A stretch of 64,000 nt of DNA from Isoetes taiwanensis. Taxonomy: Eukaryota > Streptophyta > Lycopodiopsida > Isoetales > Isoetaceae. Location of the stretch: assembly GCA_021234155.1 (NCBI GenBank), contig JAJEKV010000093.1, positions 498,001 to 562,000 on the forward strand. Direction: 5' to 3'. The stretch's first letter is position 1; each line of letters begins with the position of its first letter. Below are positions 48,575-61,177 of the stretch, one piece after another. The notes under the pieces are model-generated. The model was not told the origin of the DNA. It did not search any database and saw nothing but the letters and a program-made list of their open reading frames with translations. A program made the translations under genes and the position numbers.

Positions 48575-48752
48575 ATGGGCTACACCATTAGGCCAAAGGA
48601 GAGCAGGGAGAGATATGTTTATCATAAGTGTGTATATTTGCAACTGAAACACCCAAATGATAAAATACTAGAAATGCCAAGAATCAAACTTGGGTGCTAC
48701 ACTAATGGACGAGCATTTGGCATGCCACTTGAATCCCCATGGGCATGCATGA
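48575..48752 (-). mobile_element. tRNA-derived SINE remnant
   Basis: On the minus strand GTGGCATGCCAAATGCTCGT..., then CCAAGTTTGATTCTTGG (48677-48693), forms a 5-bp T-arm stem with a 7-base loop, matching a Pol III box B. The preceding GTGGCATGCC-like stretch fits a degenerate box A. Text such as GCTCGTCCATTAGTGTAGCA matches tRNA-like heads of plant SINEs as I recall them. The body probably continues to about 48575. A functional tRNA is excluded because no complete cloverleaf forms. Confidence 0.55.
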
Positions 48753-49429
48753 AATAGCTTCCGCACCATCTACAGGACACAATACACATGCAACAAGGGA
48801 AAAAACCAAAGGGTAGGTTGTTTCCCAATAATAAACCATAATATATGAAGATGCTAGTGCCGTCACCTCCATCACTTCGACATCATTGAATATTGTGAAG
48901 GTCAAAGCCTGAAAGACCTCCACGAAAAACCTTAGACTATAAAATAGCACAAAACAAAAACAATAGGTTCACCAAGATGACATATCAAAGAACATATGAT
49001 TGCCCCAAAGGAGTCCATCAATGCCTGCTATTCCTAACTAGAAGGTCCTAACCTTGCTCATGGCTGTCGTGGTGATGATTGCCTGATCAAAGACCTCCGT
49101 AGACCATATTCCATCACATCACATATCAATATGATTGCTGGGTAGACTTCCTATTTGGACCCATCCACCAGAAAACATTTAGAAAAGGATGGTATAAAAC
49201 ATTACTTTTCCTGTTTTTGGGGTGGGGGTAAAAAATGGAAGGTTTTCTAACTGCTTCCCAAGGGTTTTTTGTTGAAGGTTGTCAGTCCTTATTTAATCAA
49301 AATTCAATACAAGTAAAGATGCAAAGACAAGAATAAAATCTGTGATTGCCCTTGGGGAACCAAGAGCAACTTATATAAACACCAGATTAAGGCTGTGCAA
49401 ATGTTTGACAACTACATGGTAGTTTACAG
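48753..49429. other. No gene recognised
   Basis: AT-rich intergenic sequence. Confidence 0.5.
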
Positions 49430-49909
49430 GTGCTAGGGCCCCAATATGAAATAGTTGGTGGGGGCATGGACCACTTGAGGCCATGTGAAGACGTAATTCA
49501 TGGGAAAGAGAGCTATGAACATGTGGCCGAGGTTGTAAGTTTAGATGAGCAGTCTCTCTTCGAAAAGGACACGAGGATTAACTTGGATAAGACAAGGGCT
49601 TCCTTAGAAAAATTACTTGCTAGACTGATGTCTAGGGCAGAAAAAGTTCCTACCATGCTAATTGCAACTGATTTGTGCATGAGACAACTCAACACTAGGC
49701 TTGAGAGAATGGATGATGTTGGTGGCAAATACACCATTATAACAAATATCTCTACCTTGGCAATTGAAGAGAAGTGTGGCAATAGTTTGGCAAGGCTCAA
49801 GCCCTTTATAAAGCTTGGAAAGAGGAGGACAAGGGTACAAAGAAGAGTTGGAAGCAAGTTGAGATGGAGGGACTATTGTAAGTATGCTAATTGGGACCAT
49901 GGATGCTAG
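49430..49909 (+). pseudogene. Unidentified 159-codon open frame
   Basis: Longest frame between the SINE and the second chromovirus. It follows a TTTACAG acceptor-like site and has no ATG at its start (GTG). The product is charged and helix-rich (INLDKTRASLEKLLARLMSR; IEEKCGNSLARLKPFIKLGK). No family was recognised. It could be an exon or a transposon fragment. Confidence 0.25.
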
Positions 49910-52900
49910 TTGAAGCTGCACCCAAAACATTATTCTTGTCTAGTGTTGAAAACTTATGAATTCATTGTCATATTTTTCCATTACTTATAAAAACTTATGC
50001 TGACCAGCTGTTTTACAAACGGCGAACTGACCATGATGGGAATATGTTGCATGCCTTGTAGATGGAAACAATCTTGCCAGTGGTCCACTGTGGGGGAAAG
50101 CCTTCATGTAGTACCTTGTGGAATGTAGTTAGGAGTAGCAATATTGGAAGCCCTGCCCATTTGAGTAGCTCTGCCTACATGTCATTTAAGTTTCCACCTT
50201 GCCATTGGCGAGAGTTGTAAGCCCGGGTGAAACATTGTAAGCCGGACCCGTCTTCAGAGGTATTGCAGCTAAAGCCCCAAGAGGATGATAGAGTTGTTGC
50301 AACTACTGTATCCATTGTTTAGAAGTGATGTTTCCCCTAGGCTCCAGAGGCGTCTTCAATACTCTTCACCAAAACGTCATGAAATAATATCACAAACGAT
50401 AGAACATTTTCTTTTGATACTCTGCAATGTATTTGACTTTCTTTCCCTTAATAAAAGTGTGGGTTTGTCTGATCGCATGCGTGTGCAAAGTCAAATCAGT
50501 GAACCGTCAAAGCCAACGTTTAAGTTTGTATATTCATCGTCAAACCACTGGTTATGCGGAAGGGTTGTTGCCACAGAGGGCCTCTATGGGCAACCTCTCT
50601 CAATGAGTCTTTCGATAGCACTCATCACATTGATCAACTGGTCAGGCTGTTGTTGTAACGTGAAAAGTTGCAAAACAATTCCCTAGCTCGTCTATGAGCA
50701 TCTAGACATAAGTCTTTGCATAGCCATAATCCAAGCATAGCTGAGGCATGCAAGGGATTGTAGCATATTGGATTTGAACAGGCCGCCAAGCTACCTCCAA
50801 GAAGGGTGGTTGATGATCTGAATCCACTTCTTCATCTCTATATTCTATGACAACACAAAGGTGCAAGGTGCAGGTAATCCACAACACTAGAGCCACTCCC
50901 CGGTTCTCCTGCCTACAAGTATAGCTAGCAGAGGATGGCTACTGTGCTAGATCATTGTAGATAACCAAGTGAGAGATGTTGCACATCTGAAGCAACTTTC
51001 TGCCGTAGCACATGACCACGTGTGCTCTTTCGTTTGATGCATGTAGCCAAGAAGTCTTTTCTTGCAGAGCTGTAACACATTCTCTATCAAGCGGTCAAAC
51101 TTCATTAGTTCTTCTATGCCAGTGCATGTATAGAAAAAGTTAATGGGTTTAATGTCTTTTCCAAATTATGTAACTTAGTAATGGGGAAAATTGTACTTTC
51201 TAAATAGTAGATATATCTTTGGTACAAATCACAAAATAGACTAGGATATGGAGTGGACTGTACGTAATTATAGACATGCCAAAACTACGATAAAGACCCT
51301 TCAACCCATATCCTATTAGTATCTGCTGAAGGCATCCATCCCATCTTTGTATCTAGAAACATCCTCTCAATTTGCACCTTGTGCCATAAGCCTTGGCTAT
51401 TCACATCCACTGGAGTCACAGTCGGTGCAGCAACTGTAGCATTTAATTCGGCAATCACATTTGTAAATGTTACAGGCAGGTTCTGAATGATTAAGCCATG
51501 AAGCTTGCGGGCTGACAACACATTATGTGATCTCTAATGTTCTCACATAGAAAGCTCGAGCCGGAATAGTTCCCAGCAATGAAGTGTCAAATCCTTTTTA
51601 AAGGCCACGAATTCCATATCTCGATAAAGAATCTCTCTTTGCAGACTAATAGTAGATGCCATGTGCTCTGCCAACATCTGTTCTTGTATTTTCAAATTAG
51701 ATGCATCACACTAGAGAATAGACCAACTTTAGTAACAAAAAACTTGAATTTATCTAGCATATGCCAACAACTGGGTGGCGAATTTCCACCTCATATTGAG
51801 AAGAAGCTCTCAAGCTCCATTTTTTGAGAAACTTTAAAAGTATTCCTTGTGCCCAAACTATCAAGAGTTCAACATACACTACACTGGAAGCGATCAACAA
51901 GATTCTTCATCTCCACATGCAAGTTAAGAAGAAACACCCGTCATTGTAAAAAATTTATCATTTCTTACATTCCCCGGCCAAAGTACCGGACTGTAGAGGC
52001 CCACAGAAATGCACTCCCATGTTCAACTAAGAAGAGTAAGAGACATAAAGAACCCAGTTGTGCTTCCATCATCAGCTTCTCGGAGCGTCCGCCACACTAC
52101 TCGGAGTATGTATGGTGGGGATGATATGCTTGGTTTCGCATTCACGAGTATACAGTAGAAACAACCCTTGCTTCTATATACAATATACATGACAACCTTC
52201 AATAGGGGGCAAATATGTACATATGATAGAACAAAATTTAAAAGAAATTTAGTTTTTTCTAACCACCCTAAAACAACATAAAACTAAGTGTAAGCTCTGT
52301 AACAAAAGTAATGTGCCAAACAAATGCACTAGAAATGAGTACAGAAGAAAAAAACCTAGAATGGAATGTCAATTATTTACCTTTGTACAAAACTCTCTAC
52401 TACTGGATTGTTGAAGGGAAAGTTTGCGACTACTGAGCTGCATAAGAAAATTCATGAGACTGTCAAGGGAGGCACTAACCATGTGTATTCGCCAAGTTGG
52501 AGGAGCCAAACACAAAAAGGATCTGAAATTCACATCTGCCCCTCTTCCTTCATGGATAAGGGCATCGTGCCTCTGATTTGGACGACCATTAAGAATAGAA
52601 TGGCAAGGGAGGTAATGATCATTTGCAAGAATTCTTGTACCTTCTCCATCCAGTTTCTTGAGAATTCCCAGCTAAGACTCACACTTGTTGCGACCTTATT
52701 GGTCCACAATTTTGTTAAATACTTGGTAATACTTCACAAACTTTTATGCAAGAAAGTACCCCATAGCATGCATGTACGTCTGGGAGAGGGTATACCAGAG
52801 TAGACTCTTGGTCTTGGCAACATATATTATATATGTATTTACTATATTATATGACACCAAAAACCAACGCTCATATTTGCATTACGAAGCATTTGAACTT

Positions 52901-54032
52901 TTTAGGTTGCCCCTAAAGGGCAAACCCTCACTCATGTGGGTAAAGGACATATTTCGAGTATATACCAATATATACCTAGATATTCGCTGTGACTAATCTA
53001 CACCTAGCAATTTGCTCGTGGCTTCTGTTCATCCGATTAAAGATGTTTGCAATGGCATTCCCCCATGCCAAGAAGCAAAATTCTGCATGTAAGTATCCAA
53101 GGATACTATTCTAAGTTTTAACAAGGTGTTGTCGCATATATGAAACTATAAAAGCCCACCGGAAAGTATATTTCATATTGCAAAAAGGGTTGCACGCATG
53201 AAAGGGTATGAAAATAGAAGGAATCTATGGCTGCGCTGTGTGGAGCTTTCCTCCGATGCAAGCTTCAATCCGTTACAAACTGTTAAGAAAGGGAAAAAAA
53301 AAGGAAAATAGAAGGAATCCATTGCTGCAAAAAGAGATAAACATAGGGTTTTATTTGTCTCGGGGCAACCTTTGAGCCCTGCAAGATCCTCCATCATCTT
53401 CCTCAGCATCAAACTCCCCTTTATTCTTGGATTTACAGAGGCATATGGGCAATGACTACAGCAATACTAGATTGGCAGGCTTTTCATGTTTCGGCCATTC
53501 CAAAATTCAGCTCAATTCTGGTAGGTCTGTCTAACTTATATACTTTGATTTTTATAACAATCTTTAGTGCAATGCCAAAATAGGCAAATGTATTTTTTTC
53601 TTATTGGATGGGTCCTTTATAGATGCAGGTGAGTTTTGGAGCAGAGGGCAACAACCAAGTATGATTTATTTAGGTCAAAGGGAATTTTCTAGGAGCTTCT
53701 ATCCCCTCTCAGCAAAGGCTTCTTTGGATGCAAGAATGTTTTTTGTTGTTTTTTGTTTGTGTTACAGGGACAATCTGTTCCAAGCCTTGCAGAATTCCCA
53801 TGCACTCCATGCAAGAGCAACAGGACGATCTCTGGCTATGGTAGCAGGCTTTCTTGCAAGGCACTCAATGTTTAAAAGGATTTGTTTGAGCAATATAAAA
53901 TGTACTTTCCGGCCATTCTATTGACTGGTCTTGATATTTGTCTATGGGTCTAAGCACAATATTGAAGGGCAATTTTTTTGTCACCGACATAGGGTGTTGG
54001 GGGTTGCTTTATACCTAATATACTAAGTTTAG
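49910..54032. other. No supportable gene
   Basis: Scattered protein-like short frames, such as 51285-51521 on the minus strand (LIIQNLPVTFTNVIAELNAT) and 52366-52803 on the plus strand, lack motifs. No repeat of note was seen. Confidence 0.35.
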
Positions 54033-54290
54033 GGCCTGTTATTGAATGAGGTTCTTGAGCGTGAAGAAGTTCGAGCAAATTTTGGAGAGATCGTTGGCCC
54101 GTCAAGAATCCCTTCCCAAAAATGATGCTACTCCGCCAAATTCTTCTTCCTTATTCAATGATGCATTTTGTTCTTTTTTCAAGCAGAGATGGATTTGGTT
54201 GAGCGCTATGCTGCTGAATTTCAAGCCAAATTTGGATAAGCAGATCCAAAATTGCTGGCAAAGGAGTTGGGGTTCGATGTTGAAGCTGAT
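54033..54290 (+). pseudogene. Exon-like host sequence cut by the chromovirus LTR
   Basis: After an AG acceptor, 54033-54125 reads GLLLNEVLEREEVRANFGEI..., ending in a stop. After TTTTTTCAAGCAG, the segment from 54187 reads MDLVERYAAEFQAKFG, a stop, then ADPKLLAKELGFDVEAD. That runs to the last base before the LTR terminus at 54291. This looks like a gene interrupted by the LTR element. No family was recognised. Confidence 0.35.
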
Positions 54291-55600
54291 TGTGACGCTC
54301 CCTACAAAATATACGGCGCCCGGCCGTACACTCCGTAGGAAATCCCCCATCTGGTCCTTCGACCGCACGGGCCCATCTATTCCGCACTCCAGGATATCCC
54401 TAGTGCGGGAAGGGGACACGAAGGTGTCTTGCGCGCCCTTCCCCTATGGGCTCCTATCACAGCGGAAGCATAAACAACGTCAGAACTAGCAATAACAACA
54501 CATCATACTACCTCGAGGGGTAGCACATCTACATATCCATAGCTACAACTGAGATAAACATATGCCGTAAAACATGAGAGCTCCTACCCAAGGCTCAGAC
54601 TCATAGGGAGGTAGACTGACGGCTAGGCCTCAAGATAGAGCAGACCGGGTCATAACAATGGCGGGGCTGGCTATAGACAATGGCTAGGGTTGACCACTCC
54701 ATCCGCCCCTCCTGTGCATACTTTGCAGATGGGCTAGATCGGGCTCTGGCATGACTCTAGCCTTCCGGATACGCAGTCTCGTGGCATCACCCATCGAGAC
54801 TACTCCGGGTTGCATCTCCTCCGGTCCGTCGAGGTAGGAAGGGTTGCATCTCCCCTTCCCGGGGTCTAGAGGTTCCACGGGCGGCTAGAGAACCATGGCG
54901 ACACACGATTCGTCCCCAACTTAACCCCCCGAAACAAGAGCCAGGCCAACACCTGCAGCTCTTGAGAGGCAGGGCAACACCATTGCCCCAGGGGGTGTCG
55001 GACCCATGCCCGGCCCACACGAAGTGACCGGCCATAAGCCTAGCCTGCTATATATATGGGGTCCGCAGTAACCACGCTCAGGAAGGACCCTCCCTCTGTA
55101 TCTCCTCTAGTCCCGTTATGTAGTGCTGAGTCACATCATAGCCCCCGTAGCCCGGTGGGTTCCTATGCACAGGCCGGATAATAATAGGAACTAAGGGTCT
55201 AACTAGGAGCATCACTAAGTAAGGCTACTAGGTCTCTACCCCCCTTCCCAATACAAGAGGAGCAAACATGATCAACCATCATCATACAACTTCATGACGA
55301 ACCTACACTATCCCTGCAAAACAACATAAGTATACAACTTTAATTTAACTGAAATGATCAACTTTCTATTAAACAGTTAACGTGTAATATAGGCTATATT
55401 TGTACTTATACAAAATTATATAGCCTTAACAAGGTTACTCCTTATAATAAGTCAAAACATTATCACAAAAGTTATTAGGGTTCATATTTTAAGTCTAAAT
55501 CATGGCTCCCCATCTTTACGTAATGCGCTCCTCCTCGATGCTCCCCTCTCACTGGCCTGCATGAGTAGCATATAAGTTTGTGGTTTTAGGGGACCACCCC
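54291..55600 (-). repeat. Chromovirus LTR, second copy (outer edge uncertain)
   Basis: Starts TGTGACGCTCCC at 54291, the reverse complement of the LTR end at 37031. Similarity to 35507-37031 runs through several blocks (CAGGAGGGGCGGA, GGCTATGATGTGACTCAGCA in minus sense). The other border was not located: no polypurine tract followed by TGTGGC was found, so the right limit is approximate. Confidence 0.65.
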
Positions 55601-55702
55601 CCTAATTACCTCCTTGAGCCGAACTACTAGCTCAAGGTTACCCTACTACCTTGCACTCGATCATGGCCCCATAAGGATTTGAGCTTAAGGACCATTTAAG
55701 AT

Positions 55703-56075
55703 GATCCTATCATTGCCCATGATCAAGTGCTCCCTTGTACTCGATTCCCGTGGTCGAGTACACCCATAGTGCCTCATGCCCATGAGGGTTTAAGCTAGGG
55801 AACATCTCACGATCCCACCATCGCGCATGATCACTTATACCTCACCATGACCTCCCTATGGTCAGGTGCGCGTGCCCCGCATCGTGGCATAGAGATCATC
55901 CGACAGATGTCCCATCATCGCCCACCATGCCTAACTTCCTCTCTCACATGACCCTCCTGGTCATGTGCACCCTTGGTGCGTGTTGGCCTAGAGAATGCCT
56001 TTGGGGCATATCCCATCATCGCCTACACGTCCAAGATCCTGGCACATGCACCTTACTGGCTAGAATGCATGTGCC
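55703..56075 (-). repeat. About four 100-bp repeats, some with a small hairpin
   Basis: CCCATCATCGCC-like cores recur at 55703, 55811, 55906 and 56009 (spacing 108, 97, 102). Units carry inverted repeats, for example TACTCGA...TCGAGTA near 55740 and CATGACC/GGTCATG near 55948. The block lies between the chromodomain and the LTR of the minus-strand chromovirus. The plus-strand copy lacks it. Confidence 0.65.
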
Positions 56076-57042
56076 TTACTCAAGCTAAGTAAGAGCGCAC
56101 TAAGCTGAGCACCTGGCAAGTCGGCGTCGACAAGCTCGGAGACGACTCGCCCATCAAACTCCTTCATGAAGTCCGGGTATTGCTTCTCTAAATCCTGCTT
56201 CAATACCCACGTTGCGTCTTCCACGGGCAAGTGCTTCCATTTGACCAAATATTGGAGGAACTGAGACCTCCTGGTCTTCTTGAATGCCTTATCAAGAAGC
56301 AATGCAGGCACAATTTCAACTTGTTCCTCCGTCATTTCCAACAGGGTTGGAGTTCCAAAACCTCATCAGGATTTGGGTTGTGCCTTTTTAAGAGGCTCAC
56401 ATGGAAGATCTTATGGACTTTGAGGTGCGCCGGGAGATCTAGCTTGTAGGCCTGGGTGCCCACCCGCTCCAAGATCTTAAAAGGGCCCGCCCACCTAGGA
56501 GCAAGCTTCTTGCAGTTCGCTATGCGAAGCTTGGCTTGCTTCACCTTAATCTTCAGCCACACACCGTCGCCTACCTTAAATTCCCTTACGGTCCTGTGTC
56601 TGTCGGCTACACTCTTTTGTCGACTTCTTGCTGCTAATAAATATTCCCTTACCTCTTCAATCAGCTGCTGCATATCTGATAGCATTTGCTGGGAGACTTC
56701 TACCTTTGACACTGGGTTGTGCCATGTATCAGGGGTCAGGCACTGGTACCCATAATTAATCATGAAAGGAGACATCTGCGACGATTCCTGCTTCGTGCTG
56801 TTGTAGGCGAGCTCCACTAAGTGGATGAAATCATCCCACTTAGACTGTTTATTCCAAACATAATTCCTTAGCATGTCTTCAATGATTCTGTTGGTGCGTT
56901 CTGTCTGACCATCCGTCTGAGGATGATAGGCCGTGCTCATGGAGAGCTTGGTCTGGATGGTGCTAAACAAATCTTGCCAGAATGCACTCATAAATTTTGA
57001 GTCTCTATCTGAGATTATCTCACGAGGCATGCCATGATACAA
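56060..57042 (-). pseudogene. Chromovirus integrase and chromodomain, 5'-truncated
   Basis: The minus-strand frame 57042-56332 begins inside the integrase core (YHGMPREIISDRDSKFMSAF) and includes STAYHPQTDGQTERTNRIIE, PDTWHNPVSKVEVSQQ, the C-terminal part VGDGVWLKIKVKQAKL and LPAHLKVHKIFHVSLLKRHN. After a frameshift near 56335 a chromodomain follows (FLQYLVKWKHLPVEDATWVL) and the frame runs to a stop near 56060. The protein is clearly closer to the plus-strand copy at 33.9-34.9 kb than chance allows: same family. Everything upstream of the integrase core, including reverse transcriptase and gag, is missing. Confidence 0.92.
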
Positions 57043-58506
57043 CTAGTTCTAGCCAGACAAAGTTATCCGCAGATAACCATCTAGGTTCACACTTTGCAAC
57101 TCTGTAAAAATCCTTTCCACTTAATTAGCAGTTCCAACTAACCTTAAAGTGATCGACCAAACTCACCATTCCACATTAGCTTTATACATATTTTCATATG
57201 AATACTCCTCACTAACCTTTGCAAATCATATAGCAAATATACTTGAACCTTGAATTGCTAACGTTACCACCTTATGATGAACAATGTACTTGCATTTCAA
57301 ATGGATTTGCATCACTCAAAACTTAAGGCACATAGAAACATCCATTGGAATGAAAGGTAGAGATGTTTTTTCTACTTTCATGCCACTCTCAAATACCAAG
57401 TTGCATCCCTAATCACAATATCTCACATGGCATCTAATATTGAACTAACTTTCGTTGACGTAAACATTGCATAGAGGTTTTTTTTTCCTAGCAACTCTCT
57501 GAATTGTTCACAAATGCCAAATAGATCGGTATCCAATATTATGTGCAAAACATTGCCATATAGTTTGAGATAGAGTGGATTCATTAGTCTTTTTTAATCC
57601 ACATCGTGTTTGAGATTTTGCTTTCTCAATTATCACAATTGTCTTATCTTACAAATGGGAGTATGTTCAATGAACATCTTGCGGATTCCACTCATACTTC
57701 TTTTGTTAAAACACTAATTATATCATCCCTTAGCCAAATAGAAGATTCTCTTGAACTCCACATGGCCAGTAATTGATACTTTTGTCCCATCTTTCACTGA
57801 TTGTAGAACAAATGCGTGGAGTATTTGTCTATTAGAATGCTAACTTTAAATACAATCAGACAATGTGAGCCTTTCACGATGGATGTGTTTTATGGGGAAT
57901 CTGTGTGTTGCATTGCAGATTCCACTCGTAATTTCCTTGTTAAAACACTAATTATTTCATCACCGAACCAGTTAGAAGCTTGTCTAGCAATTAGAAGCAT
58001 TGGTAATTCTTTTGGACTCCACACATGGTTATTTGAGACATTCCTAAATGGTTCAAAAACACATGTTTGCAATTGCCATGTGTAAAATTGAATATCGAGT
58101 CAGAAAAATCTTAAAGTGGAAGTTGGGTCGGTCGACATTCCCTTTAACAGATATCCTCCAAGATTCTCCTAACATGGTCTCCTTGAATACTTTCTACATT
58201 CTATCAAGATTTGTTAAAATATTTCTTCATTTTATGGTTTAGGAATAAAGGGCAAGTGACTAAGATTGTCTTAGAGCTGAGATTTCTTGAGGTTTTGTGA
58301 TTCTATGTCTTTAGTACTGAATCAATTCCCGGTCTTTGCAAAGATGCATTTTCATGTTCATGTGCGAGTAAGGAGAAAAAATATATCAGTTCTTGTTTAT
58401 GTTGGTCTATCTAATAGGTTGTAAAGCTAAAAGGAACCTCTTTGCATGCAGATTTTGTCTTGGCTTGATCCATCTCCTTTATAGCAAGAGTCTAATATCG
58501 TAAGCT
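57043..58506. other. No gene; one diverged duplication
   Basis: GATTCCACTC...TTGTTAAAACACTAATTAT occurs near 57684 and again near 57918 (234 bp apart), with clear divergence. Otherwise AT-rich sequence. Confidence 0.5.
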
Positions 58507-58572
58507 AGCATGTAGTTGAGTTGTTAGTTTGATACATGGTAGCATATAATTGAGCTGTTAGTTTGATACATG
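58507..58572. repeat. Two-copy tandem duplication (34 bp) at the LTR-element insertion site
   Basis: TAGCATGTAGTTGAGTTGTT and following bases repeat with period 34 (58507 and 58541). The second unit ends in ACATG, the left target-site copy (58568-58572) of the next element. Confidence 0.85.
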
Positions 58573-58911
58573 TGTTAGTTTGAGTTCTTGGCATGCACCC
58601 TGCAGCAGCAGTCCATGACTGCCGGATGCTACAAGGCTGCCATGCTCATGATCACAAAACAAGAACAAGAGAAAGAAAAATGTACAAAGAATGAAGGAAA
58701 CGTGAGCTAATGAGGCTCTCCAAATTTGAGATAAAACCTGAGTACATCTGAAAAGGCTCTGGTCTAATATATTGTAGACCGCAAATCTGAGCCGTACATC
58801 TAACTAAATCTAATCCCTACACTTATGTTAACCTAATCATGCCAAGTGTCAGTCTGCCACCACTGACACCTAACATGTGCATGCACAATGTTAACCACTA
58901 GGTGGTTAACA
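58573..58911 (-). repeat. 3' LTR of the non-autonomous element
   Basis: 339 bp. Differs from the other LTR by a short insertion (AAATGTACAAAGAATGAAGG-like, near 58680), lack of one CATGTGCATGCACCTAA duplication, and a few substitutions. Confidence 0.9.
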
Positions 58912-59381
58912 CTGCCTCCCCCTAAAAGTTTTTAGCACGAAAACATGTACAGATTTTTATAAGACAAGTCCGACAATTACAACAAGGTGCCAAAAATTTT
59001 AGGGGTGAAAATGATGGTACTGGTAATGGTTTGTTGTGTCGCCGAAAGATCTTCATGAAGGCATTGATGACTAAGATCCGAAGGAATATCAATGCAGAAC
59101 ATGGATCAGAGGAACTTTGGGGCAAAAAAAACATAAGGACCATCCCCTTATAGTATGGGTAAGTCCATTGGAACAAATATTGCCCAAAAGTGCACGAAAA
59201 AAGCTTAAAAACAATGATTATAGGGGGCCTTCAAAACGTAAGCACCTTAAAAGCGTCCCCCGTGATCGACCATAGGAGAGCGTGGCTATGCGTCACAATA
59301 GTTGTGCAGAGCGTGGATGTTGAGCAAAAAGCGTGACCATAAGCAAAGTGTGAGCGTGGGAGGAGCATAAAGAGCGTGGCT

Positions 59382-59470
59382 AAAGCGTGGCTGGAGCGTG
59401 GGCGTGGGTGAAAGTTTGAGCGTGGTTGAAGCGTGGCTGGAGCGTGGGCGTGGGTCAAAGTTTGAAAAGT
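59382..59470. repeat. GAGCGTGG-type tandem repeat inside the LTR element
   Basis: AAGCGTGGCTGGAGCGTGGG followed by CGTGGGTNAAAGTTTG repeats with a period near 46; looser GAGCGTGG copies extend from about 59275 to 59530. Confidence 0.75.
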
Positions 59471-60515
59471 ATTCGGTCAACATAAGTAGCGTGGAAAGAA
59501 TGCACGTGAAGCTATCAAAGCGTCGACGGCGTGCCCTAGCGTGAGCCATAAAACCCTAGCATGAGCCATAAAAACAAGATTGTATCTGAGCCATAGATCT
59601 TAGGCGGCCAAATCATAGCCGTTGGGAAAAAACCCTAACCTGAGCTGCAACCCTAACCGAAAATGCGTTGTACTGCCGACCTTCGATTGTGCAGGCAACC
59701 GGATTTGAGGGCGAAATAGCTGCGTCTTGCTTAACACAGATGCAGGGAATTTACTAATCTGGTAGGGCGGAGATGATGCCAAAATGTAAGCTGCTTGGAG
59801 CTGGCCGGATGTGCTGGAACAGAGCCATTTGTTTGCTTGAAGCGGTACTGCATCTTGCTATTTCAGGAAGAATACATGGCCATTGAGATACGCAGAGGGC
59901 AAAGCCGATTTGTCTGTAACAGAAGACTTCTACTTGCTGAGCAAAATCTGCTTGCTGAAGAGAATTTGAATAGGCATGTGTTAGATAAACTCGAATAGCC
60001 TGTAGAATCTGTGCGGAAATAGAGAAAATATCGGACTCTGCTTAACAAAGATGTTCGGATTTCTGCGTCTAGCCTTGACTGATGAAAATTTTTTGGTTTG
60101 TTTGCAGATGAGGTAGACCCAAGAGTTCAATAAATGCGACCGGAGGCTTCGAAAGTTTTTTCACAGGTGGCCTGCTTGAAGACAGATGATGCAGACCAAA
60201 GGGCGGATAAGGCAAGGGCCGATGGGGTAACTCCGACTGCTTCTTGCTGTGTAATATGCAAATATTTGGCTGGAAAAATGTCGAAATAGAGATATATCTG
60301 AATGTCTGTGCTTGACTCTGCTCCCACTGCTTCGAAATTGTTCATCAAAATTGCTAACTTCTTTTCTATTTGCAGATGCCTCATATGGATGTTTGATGTG
60401 CTAATGGCGCTTGTGTGCAGATGATGGAGACTGGAGAGTTTTAAGAAATCTGCCCTAATGCGTGGTGTACAGATGTGCTTGCTAGAATACTGCTCTGCAG
60501 CCTGTATGCCGAATG

Positions 60516-60662
60516 AATGGGGGCTAGCCACAGTGCTGGCCCTCTTGAAAAATTCAATAAGAATTGCATCTTGATACTGTACTGAAGATATGCAGGTGCC
60601 TTGAGAATTCTTGCTTCAGAACCACGAAAGTTGGGGGCTAGCCACAGTGCTGGCCCTCTTGA
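60516..60662. repeat. Duplicated 33-bp segment inside the LTR element
   Basis: GGGGGCTAGCCACAGTGCTG followed by GCCCTCTTGAAA occurs near 60517 and again near 60629, 112 bp apart. Confidence 0.85.
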
Positions 60663-61177
60663 AATAAGCGGAACAAGAAAGCTTCATACAGAAAGCTTCT
60701 GAAGTACTGCCTTTGCCTTTGAAACGAAATATTTTTGGTTGTGCAGAAGCACGATTTTTGAGAAAACTGAGATAAAAACAGAGGATAATGAAAAAATCAT
60801 GATATTTTGACAAATTTTCAGCAAATAAAAGAGAAAAGAAGAGCAAACTGTGGATTTTTCTGAAGATCTTGCAGAGAGGAGTGCTGTCACCACTCCAGAA
60901 ATCCCCTACTGTAAAACTGTGCTTGCTGCAGCAGGAAAAACAGAGTTTTTGAAAACGATTTTCAGAATAAACTAAGGGCTAAGGAATTGATTGACAAAGG
61001 GGCCTCCAGCTGGACCATTTCAACAACTGGTTGGGCCAAATAAAGGGATTGAAGGGTTGAGAGTAGTGTACAAGAAGTATTCAAGAACTGATGATGATGA
61101 GAGCAGCAAGAACAACAAGCAAAAAAAGAAGGCTGAAGCAAGTGATCACTTTGTTTAACCCGGCATAACGGCGCCAG

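Noticed and set aside
48677-48693. Functional tRNA gene
   Set aside because: Only the T-arm is well formed; acceptor and anticodon arms are not, so a SINE head is the better call.
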